64,000 bases of DNA from Tenrec ecaudatus. Lineage: Eukaryota > Chordata > Mammalia > Afrosoricida > Tenrecidae. The stretch spans positions 12,857,001 to 12,921,000 of the forward strand of contig NC_134546.1 in the NCBI RefSeq assembly GCF_050624435.1, written 5' to 3'. A model generated the notes under the pieces. That model saw only the letters and a list, made by a program, of their open reading frames with translations, was not told the origin of the DNA and ran no database searches. The position numbers and the translations under genes were made by a program. Positions 36,352 through 46,806 of this stretch are shown in pieces; positions within the stretch are counted from its first letter, which is position 1; every line of letters starts with the position of its first letter.

Positions 36352-38388
36352 AAATTCTACCCTACCTCTTGCCTTGAAATAGCACTATCAGTCTCTGAGA
36401 AAACAGATGTCCATTTGTCTGCACATGCACCTTCTAAGAGCCAAGCCCTGTGCTGGCCACGGAACGGACACAGACACGAAGGGACTACTGGGTTGTAGGG
36501 AGTCAGAGGAGAGGGTGTCTCTGGTCCATGTGGGCTTCCCTTGGTGGGTGACAGCTGGCTTTTGCTCTGGACTTGAAAAATAGCAACCCCAGCTGTAATA
36601 TAGGAGCTGTAAGAGAGGTCAGCCAGGCACAGAGAGGGGTGGAGGGCCTTCCTGGCATGGGGACAAATCATGACAAATCATGGTAGGGGTGTGGACTTGA
36701 ACCTCTCAGCTGAGAAAAGCCACAAGCACAGTTAAGCATGGCAACGTCATGATTGACTACCTTTAGAGAGCCCCTCTGCCAACAGAGGAAGCGGAAGGTC
36801 AGATTGTTAGAGGGCAGATAAGACAGCAGGAACAAGTGGAGGAATGGAGGGTGGGGGTGCTGACAGGCCCACCTGTGTCAGGTAGTGTGGGAATGGAGAA
36901 GAGGAGCCGGGCTGGAGCTTGGATCTCACCTGCCTGAATGCCTAAATCTCCTTAGAGCCCCACCCAGGTATACTGAATCACAGTCTCCAGGGGTGGGGCC
37001 CAGCAAGTTTATGTTTTAGAAGTGCCAAGGTTATCCTGACTTTCCTAGTAACAATCAAGGAGTACAACTAACAAGGGGCAGTGAAGGAAGGGACCTGTAT
37101 GCGAGGAAGGCTGGAGAGGAGGAGGAGGCATTAACATCATGAGACTGTGATGTACAATGGGGCCTCCTGGTTGTTAGGTGAACTAGAACCTGTAGTCACG
37201 GGAGGAGAAAGGACAAGCCCGACCCTGGGCATGACGTTCCCTTTTCCCCACACCCAGATGTGAACATTCTGGAGTTAGAAAGAAGGGGCTGTCAATTCAA
37301 AGGCGAAACCACCACGGAGCACAACGAGACAGGAAGTGTTAGAAAAGGAGAGGGTGGCAGCATCAGAAGATGGAACGCAACTCAAAATTCAAACCTTCAC
37401 GAAGCAGGGGAGAGGCTGGTCAGAGAAGTCAAAGGAGAGCCAGGGTGGGGAGGGTGGGAAGCTCAAGGAGGGAAAAGTCTATTGAATCAGGAATTTCACA
37501 GGGGTTGAGAGGGTGAGGACCCAGTCCTGGCTCTGGGATTGTGTGTTATGGAGCCTTTGATGCCCTTAAGAAACCCCCTGGATGGAGTACTTGTGTGTGC
37601 ACTGGGGTAGAGAAAGCAGGAGAGCTGAGAGACAGAAAGAGGGCTTTTACCCTCCTATCTTAATTCCCAGGGTTGCCAGATTCTGACGGAAGAGCTAGTG
37701 GAAAATAGGGGAGGTTGTGTGTGAACTTTAGAAATACTATTAATTCTCGCCAGGTAAGGTGGAGGCTGGTGAGCCCAGGGAATGCCTTTACCCCAGGTAA
37801 TCCCTCGGAGAAGGGGCTCACATGGTTGGTGAAAAGCCCACATAAATGCATCTGGAGGGAAGGAGCGCAAAGGGAGAAGGCGACAACATGAGGTTGTCAG
37901 AAAAATGTTGCAGCCGCTTTCAGTTTCCTTAGCACCTGGAACAGGTCTGTGGACTCAGTGAGGGATCTTACCTTGAACCTACAACGAATAGGGCTAGGAA
38001 GATTTCTGGAACGAAGTTAACAAGTCTACACAGGAATCATGCTCCATGCCAGGCCAGTACCCACAGTGCCAGGCTTCTCCACAGATACCCAACACATGGT
38101 AAACGCACGGTATGCCTCTTGGGAAGACCAGCTCCTCCTTTTGGGACTGATTAAATAGTCCTTGTGTGGGATCCAAAGGGTGCTACTAGGAAATAGACAG
38201 AGCTTAATGAATCACAAAGGCAAAAATTTTTTTTGAATTAAAAAAATATGACATTCCTGACAAAATTCCAGAGAAAATGGGATGCATGATGTTTCAATGA
38301 TTCAGGCACTGACTATTTCCACAGAAACCAAGTCCACATTTCTTTTTAAAAGGAGAAAGAGGGCTAGAGAGAACACGTTAGAGAGGGT
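36352..38388. other. Repeat-poor DNA
   Basis: About 2 kb of moderate GC with no recognised gene. It includes a possible MIR scrap near 36405-36480 and one hAT-Charlie remnant (separate entry). Several open frames of 60-104 codons lack domains. Confidence 0.45.
36946..37045. mobile_element. hAT-Charlie (MER20-like) remnant
   Basis: The segments 'gccccacccaggtatactga' and 'tccaggggtggggcccagca', then 'gtttatgttttagaagtgcc', are typical of a mammalian non-autonomous Charlie repeat. The strand is not resolved. Confidence 0.55.
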
Positions 38389-38402
38389 GAGAGAGAGAGA
38401 GG

Positions 38403-38484
<82 letters not shown>
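38389..38484. repeat. 96-bp pure purine tract, mainly (GA)n
   Basis: Every base from 38389 to 38484 is A or G. An uninterrupted GA run occupies about 38407-38481. It produces an artefactual Arg-Glu repeat in one open frame, which is not a gene. Confidence 0.95.
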
Positions 38485-38499
38485 CAGAGACTATGATAT

Positions 38500-39652
38500 T
38501 CCAGGGCACCGGTAAATTCGCATGCTGTGGTGAAAACGGTGCCTAAGACATTAAAATGATATTTGAAACATAAATCCCGCGTGCTAACAACTCCCGTTAT
38601 AAGTGCCCGCCAGAGTCAACAGACAGACAGAGTTTGTTTGCTGGGAGGTTGTTTCTGGAAGCCAGTTCTGGAGTTCTCAAAAAGAGACTGTCGAAAGGCA
38701 GGGTCAAAGCCACGGCGATGGAGGGCCTCGCGGTTAGGTGTGTTGTAAATGCACGATTACTTCATGGTAATGGCACATGGCCTTGGCTAGACTGCCCAAT
38801 GACGTCACCAGCTCTCAGTCCTGGAACGCCTCTCCGTAACGGAGCCTGCAAGATCCAGCGGTGACTCTGCGGCGCACAGTCGGCGCAGAGGGACTCAGCA
38901 GAGAGGCCCAGGCCCAGAGGGATCATCGTGTCCCACCTCTCCCGGCCACCCAGGGGCCCGCTTTCTCAGGAAACCGTCATGCCAGCTGCCCTCTGCGCTT
39001 TCTCAGTCTGTCCGTCCTCTCAGAAAGAAGGCTCTCCACCCAAAAGAAGCAAATCTGCTTCCAAGGGATCCTTTCCCATCGTGGAAACGGGGAAACGCGG
39101 GCCTGGCTGGTGGCCGCGGTCCGAAAGCAGCTGGGCTCCTGGCAGAGGTGGAGGGCTCACAGAGAAAACCAGGAACGGTCGCCAGGGCTGGGTTTGCCCC
39201 CGGCACGGCAAAGGAAAACACTTTGAAGATAAGAAGACTGCCCGCCACTAAATGGAAAATGATGGGTGGCCAAGACGTGTCAAGAGCCCTGGGAAAAAAA
39301 AAACACGACTGGGGACAGCAGAGAAGGAACACTTGGCGACAGGCTGTCGGCACTTAGCTCCAGTTTCCCACTGCGTTCCACGCAGGCCTGCGAAGTGGCT
39401 GGAGCGGGCGCGCTGGTGGCCAGAGGCGGCCCACGGCGTGGGCCCAGGCAAGGAGGCAGGACGTCTGATGTGGGTTTGGGGTCCTTCCACGCATTTTGGG
39501 TGTGGGCCTCCCCCTCCGTGCTTCCTGGAGAGCGGTGTGAGGATTTCTTTTCTAATGAACTAGGAGCTTCATCGAGAGTGGACATTAGAGACAGGCCATG
39601 GAGGAGCGCTTTTGCGCAAAGCATCCAGGCAGAGATCGTAGAGGTAGGGACG
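38500..39652. other. GC-rich island with overlapping open frames
   Basis: The GC content and CpG count are visibly higher than elsewhere. A perfect palindrome TGACGTCA (CRE/ATF consensus) is at 38800-38807. Open frames of 100-155 codons overlap on both strands between 38861 and 39733. None contains a recognisable domain, and the low stop density follows from composition. It could be a CpG-island-like regulatory element or an unannotated first exon. This is not proven. Confidence 0.4.
38800..38807. promoter_or_regulatory. CRE palindrome
   Basis: An exact TGACGTCA within the GC-rich segment. A single 8-bp site is weak evidence by itself. Confidence 0.3.
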
Positions 39653-39860
39653 CAGGGGTCCTCACGTTTTTTAAACAGGAGGCCAGTTCCCCGTCCCTCA
39701 GACCCGTTGGAGAGCTGGACTATATTTTTTTAAAAAGAAAAACTATGAACAAATTCCTATGCACACTGCACCTATCTTATTTTGAAGTAAAAATACAAAC
39801 GGCGCAAAAACAACCGGCGGGTCAGATACATGTCCTCAGCAGGCTGCATGAGGACCCCTG
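39653..39860. mobile_element. OC1-like hAT miniature transposon
   Basis: A 208-bp element starts CAGGGGTCCTCA and ends TGAGGACCCCTG, a perfect 12-bp terminal inverted repeat. Internal sequence ('aggccagttccccgtccctc', 'caaattcctatgcacactgc', 'caaccggcgggtcagata') resembles OposCharlie/OC1-type non-autonomous hATs. No 8-bp TSD is evident (TAGGGACG versus GTTGAAAC). Confidence 0.8.
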
Positions 39861-40438
39861 GTTGAAACTATAGTTTCATGTTCTTTCAAGGAAAAACGGA
39901 AGCTTTGCTTCCATCTCTTGACCTGCCACACGTGCATGGCTCTGGATAGGGAAGCCCAGAAATCTCATCACATTTTGTACCAAAAGATTGAAGGAAGAAT
40001 TGGACTGACTGTAAGTGCCTTGGGGTCCGAGAGCCTGCTGGGGTTATGGCCAGTGACCTCGGGTGGAATTTGCTGAATGAATGAATGATGCCAAGAGTCG
40101 TGTGCATCACCATGTTTCCAGTCAGGTGCCACACGGAGCTTCAGGTCTGGTTTGACCCCCGAAGAGCCACAGTGGGCGGCCCACTCCGGTTGATCAGCAA
40201 GGAAATGTCAAAGGTGAGTGTCTTCGCAAGGTAATTAGAGGAGAAAAATAAAATGGCGACACCAGCGAGCCAACAAGCAGGCATCCCATCCGTTAAAACT
40301 TTGCGCTAATCATTTAGGAAATATACGATATGAATTTTTAGTTCAAATGGGTGTCATCTGGCCACCCACCCGTTTAGCCATTCGAGAAACATCAGTTTAC
40401 ATGTAAGTTACATATAAGTTTCAAAGAGAAACAACAAC

Positions 40439-40439
<1 letters not shown>
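39861..40439. other. Unassigned DNA
   Basis: Nothing recognised. It contains a short GAAT repeat near 40075. Confidence 0.4.

Positions 40440-40488
<49 letters not shown>
40440..40488. repeat. (GT)n microsatellite
   Basis: Uninterrupted GT run of about 49 bases. Confidence 0.97.
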
Positions 40489-40489
<1 letters not shown>

Positions 40490-40734
40490 ATTCTGACTGA
40501 GCAAGAATAGGTTCTATCGAGGAAGATTAAGCAGTGAAAAGGGCAGACGGTGGCAGAGGGTGCTATTTCGCAGAGGATCATGGGGGAAGTGCTCTCTAAG
40601 GAGGTGACATTTGACTTAGGGCTGGAAAGAAATGAGAGGTTCTTTTGAAGATATTCTGGGGGTGACATGCCAGAAGGGCGGAGCAGAGGGGCTCCACACT
40701 AGACCATCAGATCGGTGGACAGTCCAAAATATGA
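40489..40734. other. Unassigned DNA
   Basis: Nothing recognised. Confidence 0.4.
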
Positions 40735-40965
40735 AAATAAGAATACTGTATACACGATCGTGGGTTCACGAGGATGGGAGAGCAAGGAGGGAGGTGGGGG
40801 ACAGAAGAGCTGAAACCAAGGGCTCAAGTAGAAAGAAACTGTTTTGGAAATGTTGATGGCATCATATGTATACATGTGCTTGATAGAATTGATGTATGGA
40901 TTGTTATAAGAGCTGTAAGCGCCCCCAATAAAATGATTTATTAAAATTTTAAAATAAATGAACTA
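40735..40965 (+). mobile_element. L1 3' end, 5'-truncated
   Basis: The segment 'ggctcaagtagaaagaaact', then 'attgatgtatggattgttat', 'gagctgtaagcgcccccaat' and AAAATGATTTATTAAAA, is the same young-looking L1 terminus as at 16600-16790. Confidence 0.85.
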
Positions 40966-42175
40966 GATCATCAGCACCAGAAAGACTGACTGTATGTCAC
41001 TCACCCTTTCTCCCTAAGACCCACCATCTAGTCCAGGTTCTCAGGCAGTGGGTCAAAAGCTCGCTCCCCTCCATTTACTTCATTTCTTTCTCCCACACCC
41101 ATCCCCAACACACACACACACACAACCCCTCCCCTTCTCCCTCCCATCAAGAAGTGCTGGGGTATCTTGGGACAAGGGAAGACACAGAATGTCCCCTCTA
41201 CCCAAGAAAGTCCCTCATTCCCATGGATAAAAAGCACTTGGTCTGAAGAGTCCATAATGATGGTATATCTCCTCCATGCCCTTCTCCCTTTTTGTAGAAC
41301 CCCAGAGAGCTATGAATAAGTCTAATCCCTTACATCTGTGACAACCCTTTGTCCTTTCCACATGCCCCCATGCCATACTCTCATCCCCTTCGACAATCGC
41401 CCTCTAAGGGGCATAGGGCATTTGCTTTGAATCCATTAACTGAAAGTAAAACCAAAATAGGGAGAGGTCAAGTAGTGGTCATGTCCAGCCTGGAAGGCAG
41501 ATCCAGGGATGCTGACCTTGGGCCCCATTCCCATACAGATTGGAGACCAAGTTGCTCTCCAGTACCTCTCTAGGTGATGCCTGAAGAAGGCCATGGTGAT
41601 AAATAACAACGCTCCAGAAAAACCTCTTAAAATTCAAGACACTGCATGGAAGCATTTCCACTGTGATTATGATTTTTGAATATAAATGAGAAATTAATTC
41701 CTATACAGACAAAGATATTTGTCATTGTTACCAACAGCCTTAGTCTTTGCGTACATTTCAAGCCCAGAAGTGTAACTATGGTTGGTCTGGTTGGGTGGAC
41801 TTTTATGTGACTCTGTATGGTCAAGACATTTCAAACCCAAACGCCAAATGCCAACAGGTCTTGTCCTCTCAGAACCTGACACGGCCGAGGAAGTGTAAAG
41901 AGCAGTCAACTCCAAGACAGGAGCACAGGTGATGCAATTGTTAGCAGGTCTCTTGCACTGCCAGATGCTTACTGCCACCTGAATGAAGTTCACGGTTCAG
42001 CTGCGCTGCCCTGTGCTAGCATCTCACTCGCCCTCTGCTGCCAGGGTCGCTTGTCCTGTTTTTCAAGTCCATACCTATATGACTTCACCAGTGAAAAAAC
42101 GCCCCTTACCAAAAGAAGGTGGTACTTAACTTGGGGGCTGATGATATTTTTTAAAATTTCCCACACCTTTGTAAG
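40966..42175. other. Unassigned DNA
   Basis: Contains a short (CA)n at about 41107-41123. No gene or repeat is recognised. Confidence 0.4.
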
Positions 42176-42575
42176 TATTGAGGGAGGCTATTATCAATTG
42201 AATTTTGTTATCTTTCCTAAAAGATACGTGATAACCTAAAGGTGGGTGTGAATATGACCTTGTTTGGAAGTAGCATCTTTGAAAATGGTAACAGTTAGGT
42301 TAACTAACAAGGAATCATGGGGGAGGAGCATGGGACCCAATTCTATAGGACTAGTGAGGATACAGACGGGTGCCATCTGAGAATGTCCGGAGCTGCCACA
42401 CACTGGGAGAGAGACCTGGAACAAGTTCCCTCTCTGGTTTCTCAGAGGGAATCAACAGATCTCGTACCTTGATTGGACTTCTGGCCTCCAAACCATGAAA
42501 CAATACATTTCTATTCTTATAAACCACCCAGCGTGTGATCCTTGGTGACTGCAGCCTACAAAACGAGTCAGAACT
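42176..42575 (+). mobile_element. Old MaLR/MLT1-like LTR
   Basis: The segments 'gtgaatatgaccttgtttgg', 'ggacttctggcctccaaacc' and 'tataaaccacccagcgtgtg' occur in the order of a classic mammalian MaLR-type LTR. The element at 20398 is related, on the other strand. Confidence 0.75.
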
Positions 42576-42735
42576 TCTTGCCTTTAAAACGTGTCCTGCT
42601 ACAAGGATAACAAGGCAAGAGAATCAAGGGGGTAGGTGGGTTTTCCTCGCTTCTAACTATCAATTACTATCAACAAGCTTTCCATTCATTTCTTAATCTC
42701 ATGTTTATAGACCACTGTCTAGTTCTTAAAATGGA
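42576..42735. other. Unassigned DNA
   Basis: Nothing recognised. Confidence 0.4.
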
Positions 42736-42739
42736 TGCA

Positions 42740-42800
42740 TAGCTAGAAAACTGCTATTGAGTCATTTCTGACTCATGGTAACCCTTTGGACAAATAATGA
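42740..42800 (-). mobile_element. AfroSINE tail fragment
   Basis: The sequence 'ttgagtcatttctgactcat' followed by 'ggtaaccctttgg' is an antisense AfroSINE/RTE-type tail. Confidence 0.55.
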
Positions 42801-42989
42801 AATATTGCCCAATCTTGTACCATCTCCGTGGTCACTGCGATGTCCTGAGCCCACGGGTGTAACTATTGAGCTAACCTATCTTACCGACAATCTCCCTGAA
42901 TGTCACCAATCGCGGTATCCACCCCTCCAGCAATGGGTCTCTCCTAAGGGTACATCCAAAGCGAACAAATCAGAAAATTCTTTGTTCTG

Positions 42990-43180
42990 ACCCATAGGGT
43001 TTCATTGGCTCCATTTTGAAAACAGACTACCAGGCCTTTCTTCCTGGTCTTGCCTTAGTCTGAAAATTCCCTGAAATCTGTCTACCATGAGTAATCCAAC
43101 TGGCATTTGAAATATGTTCGAATGGCATTGCTTCTAGCATCACAACAACACACAAGCCATCATGTGTAACGAACTGACAA
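42990..43180 (-). mobile_element. RTE 5' end, antisense
   Basis: The segments 'ttccattttg'-like, 'cttcctggtcttgccttagt', 'tgcttctagcatcacaacaa' and 'cacacaagccatcatgtgta' are the antisense 5' UTR of the RTE LINE. The same region is present at 52265-52505. It ends exactly where SPIN sequence begins. Confidence 0.7.
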
Positions 43181-43182
43181 AT

Positions 43183-43687
43183 GGTCCCCTAAGACCATCA
43201 GAAAGCACATATTGCTGATGGTCTTAGGAACCAAGAGACACAGTTCCTCTATCCGTCTCCAGGCCGGTCCACCCACATGCAGATATGCTGATCTGTTGAG
43301 GAAGAAGCTCTCTCAACCTTCGCAATGACGTTGTCTTTGTACACATACTGTCCCAAAATGTAGCAACGTATCTTGCTGTTTTTATATTAAGACTGTTATC
43401 CATGCTACACCATGCTTCAAGACAAAAAATCATTTATTTGTAATTAGAAATACATAGTTCACAATATATAATTACATATTGTTTTGTGATGAATCACTAT
43501 GCTTTAATTATGTTCAATTTGTAACAATGAAAATACAGCCTGCATATCAGATACTTACATGACAATTCATACCAGTAGCAAAATGACAGTTATGAAGTAT
43601 CAGCGAAAATAATTTTATGGTTGGGGTCACCAGAACATGAGGAAATGTATTAAAGGGTTGTGGCATTAGGAAGGTTGAGAACCACTG
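43183..43687. mobile_element. SPIN hAT transposon, one end truncated
   Basis: The second SPIN copy starts internally at 'ggtcccctaagaccatcaga' (the left terminal inverted repeat is missing). It continues through 'cctctatccgtctccaggcc' and 'gtaattagaaatacatagtt', and ends 'aaggttgagaaccactg'. It is in the opposite orientation to the copy at 17589. The following CTCTAGTG fits the hAT target consensus, but the left duplicate is lost. About 60 bp of non-SPIN sequence lies near 43300-43380. Confidence 0.88.
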
Positions 43688-43695
43688 CTCTAGTG

Positions 43696-43762
43696 GGTTC
43701 GAACTGCTGATCTTTCAGTTAGCAGCCCAACACTTACCTGACAGTGCCACTGGGGCTCCTTT
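43696..43762 (-). mobile_element. AfroSINE head fragment, antisense
   Basis: The segments 'ggttcgaactgctgatcttt' and 'agttagcagcccaacactta', then 'cagtgccactggggctcct', are the antisense tRNA-like head. The body is missing, replaced on the left by SPIN. Confidence 0.8.
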
Positions 43763-43944
43763 GTGGACTTGACAAGGGAGCTATTACTTGTTACCTGAGA
43801 AGGAGGGAAGCTGATCGTGGACGTAAGACTGGAAACTGGATCTCTGGTCCCTCATTCAGAATGTGTGAGATCCTGCCTTGGTGCTGAATGGAGTGCCACT
43901 GGGCACACTGGGACTCCTCACTGCCAAAAGAGCACTGCGCTATC
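43763..43944. other. Unassigned DNA
   Basis: Nothing recognised. Confidence 0.4.
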
Positions 43945-44268
43945 CAAAGCAGTGGCCATGACCATGAGCCCCAGGTGGCTACTTGGCCTTCAAATGTGGC
44001 TAGCTTAAACAGAGATGTGTGGTAAATGAAAAGTGCATTGCAGACTTAAAGACTTTGTCTAGAAAGAGAAAGTGAAAGAGTTCACTCGTCATTTTGTATT
44101 GATTATATATTGGAATCATAATAGCATGGGTGTATGGAGCCGATAACATATATTATTGAAATTAATTTCACCTGTTTCAATGTACTTTAGTGAATGTAGC
44201 AACTGGAAAATTTAAAGTTACCGTAAAGTGGCTCACATATTTCTAGTGGCCAGTGCTGGTCCCCTGTC
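43945..44268 (+). mobile_element. hAT-Charlie non-autonomous element
   Basis: The segments 'caaatgtggctagcttaaac', 'attgaaattaatttcacctg' and 'tatttctagtggccagtgct' are hallmarks of a common mammalian MER-type Charlie repeat. The exact subfamily is not named. Confidence 0.7.
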
Positions 44269-44269
44269 C

Positions 44270-46610
44270 CGTAGATAGCTAGAGTGCCTCGATGGCTCTG
44301 CTTGTCCAGGGAATAACAACTGACTTCCTATTACAACGACATTCCCTAGCAATTGTGTCCCGTCCTCTTGAGCATTCTTTCCAACCTCCCCTGTCTGTAA
44401 GCAAGCACTTAAAAGCCATTTTTTTTCACATGTGCCAATGGCCTTTTTTATGGAAACACACAGCAGGCAGGCAGCTATGGCTACGTTTTATTTGAAGAAG
44501 TCGATGAAAATGATGGAAGCAACAACTCAATGTGACTTCCCCATCCTCTGGTGTCTGTATTGAAATCATCCAGCAATTCTCGTGTTCATTGGTTACCAAA
44601 CTTGCCTTCAGAATCTCCCCCACCCCCTTTAATTTGGTTGTCCTTGTAAACAAGAGAGTGAGTCCCCGCTGCCTGCCTGGAGGTTGTTCTTGTCCCACCC
44701 AAGGCAACATCTTGGAAGTCATCCATCCGACAGGCACATGGACCGGAGAAAAAGGGGGAGCCCTGGATGTTGAGATGTCCGCTCCGATGTCACCGTCAGA
44801 CTCGCAGCCCTGGCTTGAAATGGGCAGTGGCCTAACATGGTATTTACAGCTCAGAGGAAAGAGAAAGGGGGGTGGGGGGAGGGACCAGATTGCTTCCAGA
44901 AGCTGTGCATCTGCTACCCGGTCAGCCTGCTGGTCCGGTGCACTCGGCACAGTGCATGAAGAGCCCTGGAACATCACAGTGATTTGGTTAATTGGGTCAA
45001 GATAAGGGTTTCTGAATAGCAGCATCAGTTTGCCATATTGGCCTGGCACCCAGGGACATGTGATGGAAAAACAGCTCGGCTGTCTGGATGCATCTGAATG
45101 CTCAGCTATTTCACAAAGCCTGCACTGTGTGTTTGGAATACACATTTGCTCTTATGAATAACAGTAATTGTTTGGCTTGGCCTGCCTTTGTGTGACCGCC
45201 AGCTGGCAAGGACTGGGACGGTGACACATGACACTCCAGCTGTGTCCACATGTTTCTGCCTCGCAGTATCCACTCATATAGTTTGCTTTTTTGATCAACA
45301 GTTGAACCATTTAGGGGAACTCGCCGTATTACACATGCCAGCTACTTCTCTACAAATACTTCCATGGCAATATCCATTTTTTTCATTATTCCTTGCTTAT
45401 TACGGCAATGTTGCGACTTCATTAAACATAGGGTAGTAAGAGATCCATTCCTAATTGAACTTGAGTATTTTTCCCTTGAATACACATAATTACAAGACAA
45501 TAGCTTAACATTTAATCAAATGAACCATTAAAATAGTAACTAATTATGGTTACTATGACTGACAGACCTGACCCAACTATCTTTAACTTTCCCCCCCTTT
45601 TTATTAGGCTTGCTATATCAGTCTTGATAATTAGGCTCTCTTTGGGGGCATGGATAACTACCTGGATTGTGATAGAAAGAATCTTATCTGCTTGAGTCTT
45701 AAAGTTTTTGCTGGGCTAAAGCTTATTTTCTTCAGAGAGGCTTGGAAGAACCAAGTAGAAATTGAACCTGACCCAAAATATACTTGTATTTTTATTACCT
45801 TTTCCTGTGAAACTCGAAAACACTCACTTAATCCCTCCTTCCTGATACCAAAGAGTAGGGAACACATGTAGTCCTTTCAGCTCTTGGGAAAATTGTGAAT
45901 TATGCAACATTGTCATGGAGGGCCCATCCGGTGACACTCGACCATTGTTCTTGCCTACAGCTCCTCTTCGACTTCTTCCTTTATGATGGCTCAGGATTCC
46001 TTAGATCACAAAGTTGATTAAACATGATGAAACGTTAGAAGAGCTGACCAGGCAACCATATGTTGACAGTCTTTGTACCCCAGAGAGACGTGCACCATGC
46101 AAAAATGATTCACACTGGTTGCAGGGGGCTGGACAGGCTGAAGATGTTCTACTTGGAGTAGGGAAGAATTGATTTCACCCATTCCTTTTGTCCTCACCCT
46201 CTCCTGGCTCATGAAAGCCGACAGAGCCTTAGCAGCAGTGGAGACACAGCACAGTAGCTGTGGAAAGTTTGGGAAGGAAGGTTAGCATAGAAAGCTGGAA
46301 GGCCCATTAAAATCGTTGTCAGACGACGTTAGTTCTAGTTTAGGACCTGCCACGAGCTATGCTGCCTTCTGAAAATACATTTCTCCTGTTTTTATCAGTT
46401 GTTGGCTTCCTAATAAAATTTTAAGAGAAAGGAAAGGAAATGAAGACGGTGAGGAGGGAGAGAATCACAAACAGAGTGATGGATGATTGAAAAGCACGGA
46501 GTCATGGTGAACATTCAACCAGGTACTGATCACAAAGGGTTGCACAACAAAATAATCTATAAAGTAAAGGAATTCTAGGTATGCAAACTATAATGGAATT
46601 AAACATCCAA
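44270..46610. other. Repeat-poor island with a long antisense open frame
   Basis: About 2.3 kb shows no recognised repeat. A minus-strand frame of 239 codons (45145-44426) and an overlapping plus-strand frame of 157 codons (44532-45005) are open. Neither has a recognisable domain, signal peptide or transmembrane segment, so no gene is called. The AT-rich right part (45300-45600) holds several TAATTA/ATTA-like homeodomain motifs. Confidence 0.45.
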
Positions 46611-46616
46611 ATTAAG

Positions 46617-46806
46617 GGAATGAGCTCAATTACTAGCCTGAAGGTTGACAGTTCGAACCCCTCAGCAGCACCATGGCAGCAAGACCTTGCCCTCTGTTTC
46701 TGCAGAAAGTGTGGCTAGAGAAACTTCAGGGAACAGTTTCCATCTGCAACATGTGGCATCACCATGACTCGGAATCAACTCGACAGCTTTGGATTTGGTT
46801 TGGGGA
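46617..46806 (+). mobile_element. AfroSINE
   Basis: The sense head contains the B-box-like GACAGTTCGAACCCC, and the tail is 'gactcggaatcaactcgaca' followed by 'ggatttggtttgggg'. Confidence 0.92.

Noticed and set aside
38282..38515. 77-codon frame with an Arg-Glu repeat
   Set aside because: It is a translation of the (GA)n microsatellite and not a protein gene.
38861..39733. Overlapping 100-155-codon frames
   Set aside because: GC-rich composition lowers stop density in all frames, and none has a domain or plausible signal.
44426..45145. 239-codon frame as a coding gene
   Set aside because: There is no domain, no recognisable exon structure and no comparative support. It is reported as a finding only.
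46640..46665. tRNA gene from the B-box-like GTTCGAA motifs in many SINEs
   Set aside because: These are the tRNA-derived heads of AfroSINEs. No complete cloverleaf was found.
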